Shown: in pieces, positions 1-6,197 of the stretch | Numbering within the stretch: position 1 is the first letter of the stretch | Layout of the letters: each line of letters starts with the position of its first letter | DNA from: Deltaproteobacteria bacterium | GTDB lineage: Bacteria; Desulfobacterota; DSM-4660; Desulfatiglandales; HGW-15 | Length of the DNA: 9,540 bases | Direction: 5' to 3' | Assembly (NCBI GenBank): GCA_030671095.1 | Contig: DAOVAK010000066.1 | Span: 1 to 9,540, forward strand | Position numbers and translations under genes: made by a program | Notes under the pieces: generated by a model | The model's database searches: none | Told to the model about the DNA's origin: nothing | What the model saw: only the letters and a program-made list of their open reading frames with translations

Positions 1-1
1 A

Positions 2-223
2 TGCCACCACAAGTACGAGAATGGCAAGAATGTCCTGAAGGAAGGCGATCCTATACAAAAATGTGCCGAATGCCATAGCCCTCTGAAAAAGGAGGGCAAG
101 GTGCTTAAGCTAAACTTGTCGTACCACAAGAACTGCAAGACCTGCCACAAAGAAATCAACAAGGAGGATCCGAACAAGAAGCCACCCTTCAAGAAATGTA
201 CTGGCTGCCACGCGAAGAAGTAA
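2..223 (+). CDS. Class III multiheme cytochrome (cytochrome c3-like), C-terminal part
   Basis: The reading frame is open at the left edge, and 73 residues are visible before the TAA at 221-223. The fragment begins CHHKYENGK, the end of a CxxCHH heme site whose extra His is typical of cytochrome c3. Three complete CxxCH sites follow: CAECH, CKTCH and CTGCH, the last six residues before the stop. That makes at least four hemes, with further His residues (for example in SYHKN just before CKTCH) as likely axial ligands. Lysine is abundant, as in c3 proteins that dock with hydrogenases and membrane redox complexes. All visible sites have two-residue spacing, unlike the CX4CH seen at two hemes in the classical Desulfovibrio c3. 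The expected role is a periplasmic electron carrier; the signal peptide would lie outside the window. A physical link to DsrMKJOP nearby is inference. The heme-protein call is secure, the exact subclass less so. Confidence 0.9.
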   Translation, partial: CHHKYENGKNVLKEGDPIQKCAECHSPLKKEGKVLKLNLSYHKNCKTCHKEINKEDPNKKPPFKKCTGCHAKK

Positions 224-247
224 GAAATCTAGATAACCCAACAGAAG

Positions 248-276
248 AGCCGTTCACTTCGGAGAGCGGCTTTTTT
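248..276 (+). terminator. Intrinsic terminator of the c3-type cytochrome gene
   Basis: An 8-bp stem (248-255 with 264-271, one G-T pair) closes an 8-base loop and runs into TTTTTT at 271-276. It starts 25 bases after the cytochrome stop codon, which fits a rho-independent terminator for that transcript. Confidence 0.8.
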
Positions 277-344
277 ATACCCTCCCCCCGCTTCAAGCTT
301 GTCCCGGGGAATCCAGAGAAATGCAAAAAATTAATGTGTCCTGG

Positions 345-384
345 ATCGCGGCTCGCGTCCCACTTCGTGGAACTTGGCCGCGAT
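345..384. repeat. Palindromic intergenic element
   Basis: ATCGCGGC at 345-352 is exactly complementary to GCCGCGAT at 377-384. A smaller stem, CCAC-TTC-GTGG, lies in the loop. No T-run follows on either strand, so this is not an obvious terminator. It looks like the REP-type palindromes that many bacteria scatter between genes. Only one copy is in the window, so its repeat nature is inference. Confidence 0.4.
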
Positions 385-434
385 GACAAATGACGACAGA
401 GACTCTCAAGGGAGGGGAATCTTATCAGTAGAAA

Positions 435-477
435 AAATCCCCCCTACCCCACTTTGCTAGGGGGGTAGAGGGGATTT
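435..477 (-). terminator. Strong palindrome acting as terminator of the ferredoxin gene
   Basis: The arms 435-450 and 462-477 match at 15 of 16 positions around an 11-base spacer. Read on the minus strand, the stem ends in GGGGGGATTTTTT, because the plus strand has A at 432-437. This is a GC-rich hairpin with a U-tract, placed 35 bases after the ferredoxin stop. The plus-strand read-out has only three T residues after the stem, so termination should favour the minus direction. The C-run/G-run layout also resembles dispersed palindromic repeats of Desulfobacterota genomes. Confidence 0.7.
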
Positions 478-511
478 GAAAGTGCCTTATATTGGCGTTT
501 GCGTATGTTTC

Positions 512-700
512 TTAAGTTTCAGTGATCGTTATGGCCTCCTGATCACACACTTCGACACAGCTCTCGCAACCGAGACACTCCTCGGCATTAACCGGCACGG
601 ACTTGTCATCCTGCATCTCGAAGACATCCGTGGGACAGACCTCAACACATTCCTCGCACCCTTCACACTTCTCATTATCGACTTCTACTTGATACCCCAT
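512..700 (-). CDS. 2[4Fe-4S] ferredoxin
   Basis: A 62-residue cytoplasmic electron carrier of the bacterial 2[4Fe-4S] ferredoxin type. The first cluster motif is C12-x2-C15-x2-C18-x3-C22-P and the second C42-x2-C45-x2-C48-x3-C52. The second is followed by Asp where Pro is more usual; acidic residues at this point are known from sulfate-reducer ferredoxins. The protein is very acidic and has no signal peptide. The ATG at 698-700 is well supported by AGGAGGAA (708-715, minus strand) seven bases upstream. It is transcribed alone, convergent with the cytochrome gene and in the same direction as the dsr operon, but separated from it by a terminator. The sequence does not reveal its redox partners. 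Confidence 0.95.
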   Translation of the reverse strand: MGYQVEVDNEKCEGCEECVEVCPTDVFEMQDDKSVPVNAEECLGCESCVEVCDQEAITITET

Positions 701-808
701 TTGATTCTTCCTCCTATATATTGAAATTTAATGATTCAATAGAATTTTTAATGACTTATCATAACCTTGGAGAGGCAGATTATGCCCTCTAAATACAATG
801 GTGGGGTT

Positions 809-837
809 ATGTAACAAAGGAATATATGAGGTGTCAA
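809..837 (-). promoter_or_regulatory. Probable sigma70-like promoter of the ferredoxin gene
   Basis: On the minus strand a perfect TTGACA (832-837) stands 17 bases from TTACAT (809-814), a weak -10 box. AT-rich runs upstream of the -35 could act as an UP element. Transcription would begin near 800, giving a leader of about 100 bases. That leader contains a hairpin (AGAGG/CCTCT at 771-790) inside an outer ATAACC/GGTTAT pair (761-766 and 805-810). The -35 box is convincing, the -10 is not; an alternative -10, CATAAT, lies inside the hairpin. Confidence 0.45.
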
Positions 838-1002
838 GTCTTTTTTGTGAAATTTTTCCTTACTTGACCGGCCGTCGTTTGCTCATTACGATGGAGGGGA
901 AAATGGGGGAAGATCGCCGTGTCTATCCTGGGGAGGGCACGCAATTGGTGAAAGGGAGGGAGTCTGCTTGGTAAAAACAGAAAGAAGCTGGAACCGCGCA
1001 TG
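838..1002. other. Intergenic stretch without recognised genes
   Basis: Together with the ferredoxin leader and the dsr terminator this forms the 365-base gap between the ferredoxin gene and dsrP. It includes an A/T-rich part (838-860) and a purine-rich part (890-960). A 27-codon ATG frame at 891-974 has no ribosome binding site and no recognisable product, so it is not called. Confidence 0.6.
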
Positions 1003-1034
1003 AAAAAAGGGCCCCCCGAATCGGAATGAGCCCT
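1003..1034 (-). terminator. Intrinsic terminator of the dsr operon
   Basis: On the minus strand, AGGGCTC (1028-1034) pairs with GGGCCCT (1008-1014, one G-T pair) and runs into TTTTTT (1003-1008). A short CCG/CGG stem can form in the loop. It lies about 30 bases after the dsrP stop and should end the transcript before the ferredoxin gene. Confidence 0.8.
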
Positions 1035-1065
1035 ATCTTATCCTAATATATCGCCTCAGTCTTAG

Positions 1066-2226
1066 TTAATGCCCAGCCACCTCCTCCTTCACAGAGGCAG
1101 CTATCTTGAAAAGGACGGTCAGTATAAAAAAACCAATCGCCCAGACCCCCACGGTAATAAGAACCTCAGGCACAGTGGGCCAGTATTCGGTGACCCTTTC
1201 AAATGGGTTGGGCGTAAAACCACCGATAACCAGCGCCATCCCCTTATCAATCCAAGTGGCGATAACGACGGCCGCACAACCCACGATCATGGTATCCTCT
1301 TTCCGGCGTGTGCTGGGATTGATCAGGAGGATAAGAGCGACAAGTGCAAAAAATGTGGCAGCCCACATCCAGGGAACGAGTCTCCCATGCCCTTCAAGTC
1401 CAGCAAAAAGGAACTGGAAGTGGACCATATGGCCCGGTATCTGGCTATAAAAGGCGGTAAAGACCTCCAGCAAGAAGAAAAATACGTTAAGAATCATAGC
1501 GTAAGTGACAATGCTGGCCAGCGTGCGCATCTGCTCCTTTCCCGGATCAAACTTTGTAAATCTCCTCACAATAAAACAAAAGATAAGAAGAAGCGCGGGA
1601 CCGGAGGCAAAGGCGGAGGAGAGAAAACGGGCTGCCATAATGGCCGTCAACCAGAAGTGCCTGCCGGGCAGACCCTGGTAGAGGAAAGCGGTTACGGTAT
1701 GGATGCTAAAGGCCCAGGGAATGGAGAGATAGATCAAAGGTGTCACCCATTTGGGATAATGTATGCCCTTCCGCTCCGCGCTCAGTACGTTCCACCCGAT
1801 AAGCACATTCAGTATCAGATATCCGCTCAACACGACCATATCCCAGAAAATGATCGAATTGAGTTGTGGATAAAGCATCACATTGAGTACCCTTGTGGGC
1901 TGACCCAGGTCCACCCAAAGAAATAGCATGCACATGGTGACGGCAGCAATGGCCATAAACTCGCCTAAAATCGTAATCCGGCCAAAGGCTTTGTAATTGT
2001 GCAGGTAGTAGGGCAAGACAACCATCACGCCCGAGGCTGCCACACCCACCAGGTAGGTGAACTGAGCGATATACAAACCCCAGGACACATCCCTGCTCAT
2101 GCCCGTGATTTTCAAGCCTTCAAAAAATTGGTAAAGAAAGTTGCCAGCACCTACCCCTATCACGAGGAGCAAGAATATGAGCCATCCCCAGTATGTCTGA
2201 CTTCCTCTTATCGCCTTCTCTAACAT
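1066..2226 (-). CDS. dsrP: DsrP, NrfD/PsrC-family membrane subunit of the DsrMKJOP complex
   Basis: Integral membrane quinone-interacting subunit of the NrfD/PsrC family; DsrP is the partner of the iron-sulfur protein DsrO in the periplasm-facing half of the complex. The protein has about ten hydrophobic segments, beginning with one near residues 14-36 and ending with one near 355-378. It has no heme or cluster motif. The short charged loops and the Pro/Gly-rich turn after IDKGMALVIGGF fit the family. The reading frame can be extended to a GTG at 2232, but ATG at 2226 is preferred: GAGGTGG sits just in front of it and would itself contain the GTG. This gives 386 residues. It is the last gene of the operon, seven bases after the dsrO stop. 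Identity is secure from sequence type and gene order. Confidence 0.95.
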   Translation of the reverse strand: MLEKAIRGSQTYWGWLIFLLLVIGVGAGNFLYQFFEGLKITGMSRDVSWGLYIAQFTYLVGVAASGVMVVLPYYLHNYKAFGRITILGEFMAIAAVTMCMLFLWVDLGQPTRVLNVMLYPQLNSIIFWDMVVLSGYLILNVLIGWNVLSAERKGIHYPKWVTPLIYLSIPWAFSIHTVTAFLYQGLPGRHFWLTAIMAARFLSSAFASGPALLLIFCFIVRRFTKFDPGKEQMRTLASIVTYAMILNVFFFLLEVFTAFYSQIPGHMVHFQFLFAGLEGHGRLVPWMWAATFFALVALILLINPSTRRKEDTMIVGCAAVVIATWIDKGMALVIGGFTPNPFERVTEYWPTVPEVLITVGVWAIGFFILTVLFKIAASVKEEVAGH

Positions 2227-2233
2227 AACCACC

Positions 2234-3037
2234 TCATATTATGTAATAAACGTTAGGCCCTGTCCCCAGTTCGGGTTTCCGTCGAATGGTGTAGTGTTCA
2301 CGGAGAAGATCTCTAATCTCCGAGTCTCTATCTGCCAGGTCACCAAAGGTCAAGGCACCCTCCTTGATCTTGTTGGCCACCTCCACACATGCCGGAATCT
2401 GACCCTTTGCCAGTCTCTCCGCGCACAGATTGCATTTTTCCACCACCCCTCTGCTCCTCGTGGGGTATGTCATATTGGTTGGAAATTCTGGATTTAGTTC
2501 TTCGGGAGCCTTTCGCGGATCGCCGTAATTGAAACTCCTAGCCCCAAAAGGACATGCGGCCATGCAGAATCGACATCCAATGCACCGGTGCTGATCCATC
2601 ATGACCACGCCATCCTGTTCCCGCTTCCATGTGGCCGCTGTGGGGCATACCCTGCAGCAGGGCGGGTTGGTGCAGTGATTGCAAAGCAGGAGGAAGTTTC
2701 TGCCGTGATACGCCTCAGCCGGGTACTCATGGTGTTGGCCTGGAAAGGTATGCTCATAGGTCTCTTTCCAGACCCACTTCAGCTCCTGTTTAGGATTTTC
2801 AACCTTGGGGACATTGTGGATACGATGGCAGGCCTTAATGGCCTTATCCATAATCTCTTCATCCATCTTGGTCATATCCACCACCATTCCCCATTTCTTC
2901 CCCGCTGTGAGGGGAACCCCTTCCATTGCGGCCTCAATTTCACCCGGAGCCAGCAGTTCGAAGGCCGCTTTGCCTCCAAGCCCCAAAAGGGTGGAAAACC
3001 CAGCAACCTTCAAAAACGCTCTTCTGTTCATGGCCAT
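2234..3037 (-). CDS. dsrO: DsrO, Tat-exported iron-sulfur subunit of DsrMKJOP
   Basis: Periplasmic ferredoxin-like subunit of the NrfC/PhsB type that passes electrons between the cytochrome DsrJ and the membrane protein DsrP. A twin-arginine signal, NRRAFLKVAG, lies at residues 4-13, followed by a hydrophobic stretch. Complete motifs are C119-x2-C122-x4-C127-x3-C131 and C152-x2-C155-x2-C158-x3-C162. The usual first motif is reduced to C70 (in KACHRIHN). The last motif has C202, C205 and C217 but Ala221 in place of its fourth Cys. Given known pairing in this family, three cubanes could still form and one is lost. The ATG shares its A with the TAA stop of dsrJ (TAATG), and GGAG lies eight bases upstream. 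Length is 267 residues. Confidence 0.96.
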   Translation of the reverse strand: MAMNRRAFLKVAGFSTLLGLGGKAAFELLAPGEIEAAMEGVPLTAGKKWGMVVDMTKMDEEIMDKAIKACHRIHNVPKVENPKQELKWVWKETYEHTFPGQHHEYPAEAYHGRNFLLLCNHCTNPPCCRVCPTAATWKREQDGVVMMDQHRCIGCRFCMAACPFGARSFNYGDPRKAPEELNPEFPTNMTYPTRSRGVVEKCNLCAERLAKGQIPACVEVANKIKEGALTFGDLADRDSEIRDLLREHYTIRRKPELGTGPNVYYII

Positions 3038-3426
3038 TACGTCTTCTCCTTGGGTTCAATGTGGCAGTCCCAGCAGAACGGGTCGACTCCCGTATAGTTA
3101 TGGCACTGGTCACAAAACTTACTCTTGTCTGAATGGCACTCCATGCAAGTATTCTGAAGGCTCTTGTCATATATCTTCCCGGTGCTGCTCTTGTAGATCC
3201 TGTTGGCATCCCGCACGGCCTCCTGTCTCCACGCATCCAGCAATTTCATGTGTTCAGTCCTTATATATGACTTGGGCTCAACACACTCTTTGGCCTCTTT
3301 GGCCTTGGCCGCGAGCTCCGGTTCAGGCACCTTGGCGTCCCATTTTCCCGCACTAGGCCAGAAAGGATATAGAAGCACGCAGACGCCTATGACAAGCCCA
3401 ATGATAATCTTCCATCCATCATACAT
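3037..3426 (-). CDS. dsrJ: DsrJ, membrane-anchored triheme cytochrome c of DsrMKJOP
   Basis: Periplasmic triheme cytochrome c, the subunit that distinguishes DsrMKJOP from the simpler DsrMK form. The protein has 129 residues. An uncleaved-looking membrane anchor lies at residues 6-23. Heme sites are CMECH (94-98), CDQCH (105-109) and CWDCH (118-122). Cys48 in KECVEP lies outside the heme motifs and corresponds to the conserved Cys reported as an unusual His/Cys heme ligand in the family. The start overlaps the end of dsrK by eight bases (ATGTATGA), with GGAGG nine bases upstream, so translation is probably coupled. The electron donor or acceptor of this subunit is still debated in the literature. 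Confidence 0.96.
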   Translation of the reverse strand: MYDGWKIIIGLVIGVCVLLYPFWPSAGKWDAKVPEPELAAKAKEAKECVEPKSYIRTEHMKLLDAWRQEAVRDANRIYKSSTGKIYDKSLQNTCMECHSDKSKFCDQCHNYTGVDPFCWDCHIEPKEKT

Positions 3427-5050
3427 CCTCTTCTACCTCCTTGCCTGGGAGGGCTTCACCACGCAGATTAGTTTCTCGTTCCTTCTCTCCCTCCAAAATC
3501 AGGGCATTCCCCACCAACTCATGAATTCCGGTGACATCTACCTCTGGAACCCAGTATTCCATAAGGGGTGGGAAGACAGCACGATCAATGGCACAAATAC
3601 AGGCGAGCATATTTACGCCATGTCTTTCATGGACGTACTTGGCGGCGTTAGCTCTCGGCAGACCGCCACGCATCCTAAGTTCCATGTTCTCGCCTGCGTT
3701 CAAGCCAGCACCGCTGCCACAACAGAAGGTCTGCTCTTTAATGGTGTTCTCCGGCATATCGTAAAAGTTGTTACACACATTCTTGATCACATACCGAGGC
3801 TCCTCAAAAAATCCCATCCCCCGCGCAGGGTTACAGGAGTCATGGAAGGTAACCACCTGATTGTCGTTTCGGCTCTTATCTAACTTCAGCTTATCGTGCT
3901 TGATTAGGTCCGCCGTGAATTCAACGATATGAACCAACTTCGTCGCATTCGCATTCTCAAATTTGGTCCCGGTGATGGGTGAGACAGGTTCCTCAAGGAA
4001 ATCGGGAGGCCCGTTCATGGTATCCATATACTGATTAATGACCCTCCACATGTGGCCACACTCTCCGCCCAGGATCCATTTCACGCCAAGGCGTTTCGCC
4101 TCCGCATACATTTTAGCATTGAGCCTCTTCATCATCTCGTGGGATGTGAAAAACCCAAAATTCCCACCCTCAGAGGCGTACGTGCTCCATGTAATGTCAA
4201 ACCCCATACGCTCTAAATAATGAAATAGAATGATGTAGCCCATAGCAGTATACGTCCCGGGGTCAGCAAAGACGTCTCCAGAAGGGGTGATAAACAGGAT
4301 CTCGGCTCCTTTCCTGTTCAAGCTGGGCTCCATCCTGACCCCCGTTACATCTTCAATCTCGTCCACAAAAAAGTCGATCATATCCTTGTATGCATGGGGC
4401 TGAATGCCCAGGTGATTCCCTGTCCTATAACAGTTGGCGACAGGGGCGCCGATCCAGTCCGTGTTCAGCCCAAGAAGATTGAGGAGTTCCCTTCCTATGA
4501 TGGTGATTTCGGCGGTGTCAATGCCATAGGGACAAAAAAGGGAACAGCGACGGCACTCGGTGCACTGAAAGAAGTAGGACCACCACTCTCTGAGCACATC
4601 ATAGGTGAGTTCTCTTGCCCCCGCGAACATGCCTAAGATCTTGCCTGCCGTGGTGAATTCCTTTCGATAGACAGATCTCAAGAGCTCCGCCCTGAGGACC
4701 GGCATATTCTTGGGATCACCTCCCCCTATGAAAAAGTGGCATTTGTCAGCGCAGGCACCACATCTCACACAGATATCCATGAAGACCTTTAGAGATCGGA
4801 ACCTCTCAAGCCTCTCCCTCAAACCCTCCAGGACGATCTCTTTCCAGTTATCTGGCAGCTTCCAGTCCTCATCGAATGGCGACCATTCCCTTGGGTTAGG
4901 GAAGCCAACCACGTTGAGGTTCTTTGCAGCTACCCCATAACATGCGATGCCTTGCTTGATCTCAGCAGGGGTGTACATCCAGCCCTTCCATAGGGGAGGG
5001 CGATGATCAATCTTGGCTAATTCTTCTGGTGTAGCAACGTCGTCTGACAT
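3419..5050 (-). CDS. dsrK: DsrK, HdrD-like catalytic iron-sulfur subunit of DsrMKJOP
   Basis: Cytoplasmic, membrane-associated subunit related to HdrD of heterodisulfide reductase and thought to act on DsrC trisulfide or disulfide. It has 543 residues and no signal peptide. Two ferredoxin motifs are present: C94-x2-C97-x2-C100-x3-C104 and C163-x2-C166-x2-C169-x3-C173-P. The C-terminal half carries the CCG-type site for a special [4Fe-4S] cluster: C406 in HDSCNPARG, C443-C444 in FCCGSGAG, then C484-I-C486. Another Cys, C331 in GGECGHMW, lies in the degenerate first CCG half. The final pair is CxC rather than the CxxC of HdrB. The start lies two bases after dsrM, with AAGGAG overlapping the dsrM stop. 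Confidence 0.97.
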   Translation of the reverse strand: MSDDVATPEELAKIDHRPPLWKGWMYTPAEIKQGIACYGVAAKNLNVVGFPNPREWSPFDEDWKLPDNWKEIVLEGLRERLERFRSLKVFMDICVRCGACADKCHFFIGGGDPKNMPVLRAELLRSVYRKEFTTAGKILGMFAGARELTYDVLREWWSYFFQCTECRRCSLFCPYGIDTAEITIIGRELLNLLGLNTDWIGAPVANCYRTGNHLGIQPHAYKDMIDFFVDEIEDVTGVRMEPSLNRKGAEILFITPSGDVFADPGTYTAMGYIILFHYLERMGFDITWSTYASEGGNFGFFTSHEMMKRLNAKMYAEAKRLGVKWILGGECGHMWRVINQYMDTMNGPPDFLEEPVSPITGTKFENANATKLVHIVEFTADLIKHDKLKLDKSRNDNQVVTFHDSCNPARGMGFFEEPRYVIKNVCNNFYDMPENTIKEQTFCCGSGAGLNAGENMELRMRGGLPRANAAKYVHERHGVNMLACICAIDRAVFPPLMEYWVPEVDVTGIHELVGNALILEGEKERETNLRGEALPGKEVEEDV

Positions 5051-5052
5051 AA

Positions 5053-6153
5053 TTACTCCTTTTCTTTTTCCTCTTGTGTTCCAGCCTCTTCCTCTGCTGG
5101 GGCTTCAGCTTCTTCTGGGACTTCAGGCATTTTCTCTACAGGTATCCCCACTTCCACCATCTTGTCCCTGAACTCCTCCTCATATGCATCGTAAGTGTGA
5201 ACCTTCACAGGATAATTCCAGGGATTGATGTGCCTGACCATGCGGCTGTTATTGGATAGATTTCTTGTGGGACTCAGAAAGATTCCCGCCATGTGTACAA
5301 GCTTGCTAAAGGGGAAATATGCCACAAGCACGCTTACGAGAAACAGATGAATATAAAAGAGGACCCCGATTCCTTCAGGGGACTTAGGATGAAAACTGGC
5401 CAATCCAATGGCCAATTCCTTCACACTAACCACATCCACTTTGAGCAGATACCTCATGAGGATACCTGTCATGGCGATCCCCATGATCAGAAAGAGGGGG
5501 AAATAGTCGGCCGGCAGGGAGATGTATCGCATCTGGGACAAAAGAAGCCTTCTGAGGAAGAGAAGGGTTACACCTCCCAGAAGTAGGAAACCGCTCAGCA
5601 ACAGAGCAGGTAACCCGAATCCCGAGAAAGGAGCGACACCTATTTGAAAGAAACTATCCATGTATTCCACGACCTGCACAAAACCGGGTATGGGCTCGGT
5701 GAAAAACCTGAGATGTCTTAACACCACCACCAGAAAGGAATAGTGAAACATGAGGGCGAATAGCCAGAGCCATTTCTCCCATTCGTAGCCAATCCTCGGT
5801 CCCTCTCTGAATTCCATCCTCGTGTTCCGGAAAAGGGAACGAAACGTCAGCACTTCAAATATCATTCGTCCGATCACGCCGATGGTGTTTGAGGGATTAT
5901 CCAGTCTATTCTGCTTGACCCAGGGCAAGCTTTTCTGCTGACCGCCAGTTGTGGGGATGCGAAATGGGACTGGCGAGCGCGCCCAACCAAGGACACGATA
6001 GATGATCCCCACAAAAAAGGTGAGAAAGGCCAGATAAGGGATGATGATACCAAAAAGGACTTTCAAATCCCATACCCAGATCCCAACCCAAGGGATCAAA
6101 ACGAGGACCGTGACGACGAAACCGGAAACCATGATGCTTACGATGAAATTCAT
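5053..6153 (-). CDS. dsrM: DsrM, NarI-like cytochrome b subunit of DsrMKJOP
   Basis: Membrane cytochrome b of the NarI type that exchanges electrons between menaquinone and DsrK. The protein has 366 residues with hydrophobic segments near 3-26, 31-54, 128-146, 180-203, 216-235 and 262-282. Candidate heme-ligand histidines inside or next to them are H137, H147, H269 and H287. The loop SPVPFRIPTTGGQQKSLPWV (residues 60-79) is a strong family signature. After residue 343 the protein ends in a Glu/Pro/Ala-rich acidic tail (PEVPEEAEAPAEEEAG and on), a low-complexity cytoplasmic extension. The ATG is preceded by GAGGTAAG about eight bases upstream. It follows the RsbRD-type gene after a 40-base gap containing a hairpin. 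Confidence 0.96.
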   Translation of the reverse strand: MNFIVSIMVSGFVVTVLVLIPWVGIWVWDLKVLFGIIIPYLAFLTFFVGIIYRVLGWARSPVPFRIPTTGGQQKSLPWVKQNRLDNPSNTIGVIGRMIFEVLTFRSLFRNTRMEFREGPRIGYEWEKWLWLFALMFHYSFLVVVLRHLRFFTEPIPGFVQVVEYMDSFFQIGVAPFSGFGLPALLLSGFLLLGGVTLLFLRRLLLSQMRYISLPADYFPLFLIMGIAMTGILMRYLLKVDVVSVKELAIGLASFHPKSPEGIGVLFYIHLFLVSVLVAYFPFSKLVHMAGIFLSPTRNLSNNSRMVRHINPWNYPVKVHTYDAYEEEFRDKMVEVGIPVEKMPEVPEEAEAPAEEEAGTQEEKEKE

Positions 6154-6174
6154 AAACTCTTACCTCGTCAATTT

Positions 6175-6197
6175 ATAAAATCGCTTGGCGATTTTAT
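6175..6197 (-). repeat. Perfect 10-bp hairpin between the RsbRD-type gene and dsrM
   Basis: ATAAAATCGC (6175-6184) and GCGATTTTAT (6188-6197) are exact complements around a 3-base loop. The hairpin overlaps the TAA of the upstream gene (6194-6196) and ends 21 bases before the dsrM start, just before its ribosome binding site. There is no U-tract beyond the stem itself, so full termination is unlikely. An mRNA-stabilising, processing or attenuating role is inference. Confidence 0.6.

Noticed and set aside
891..974. 27-codon ATG frame in the gap before the ferredoxin gene
   Set aside because: No Shine-Dalgarno sequence, no recognisable product, and purine-rich composition that gives open frames by chance.
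1069..1926. Long plus-strand open frame (285 codons) opposite dsrP
   Set aside because: Its product is a low-hydrophobicity, Gly/Lys/His-rich string with no known motif, and it is the complement of a clear membrane protein gene.
2588..3097. Plus-strand open frame opposite dsrO
   Set aside because: It is the mirror of the cysteine-rich DsrO coding region; its composition follows from that gene.
3203..3883. Plus-strand open frame (226 codons) across dsrJ and dsrK
   Set aside because: It spans the opposite strand of two secure genes, has no ribosome binding site and has no recognisable domain.
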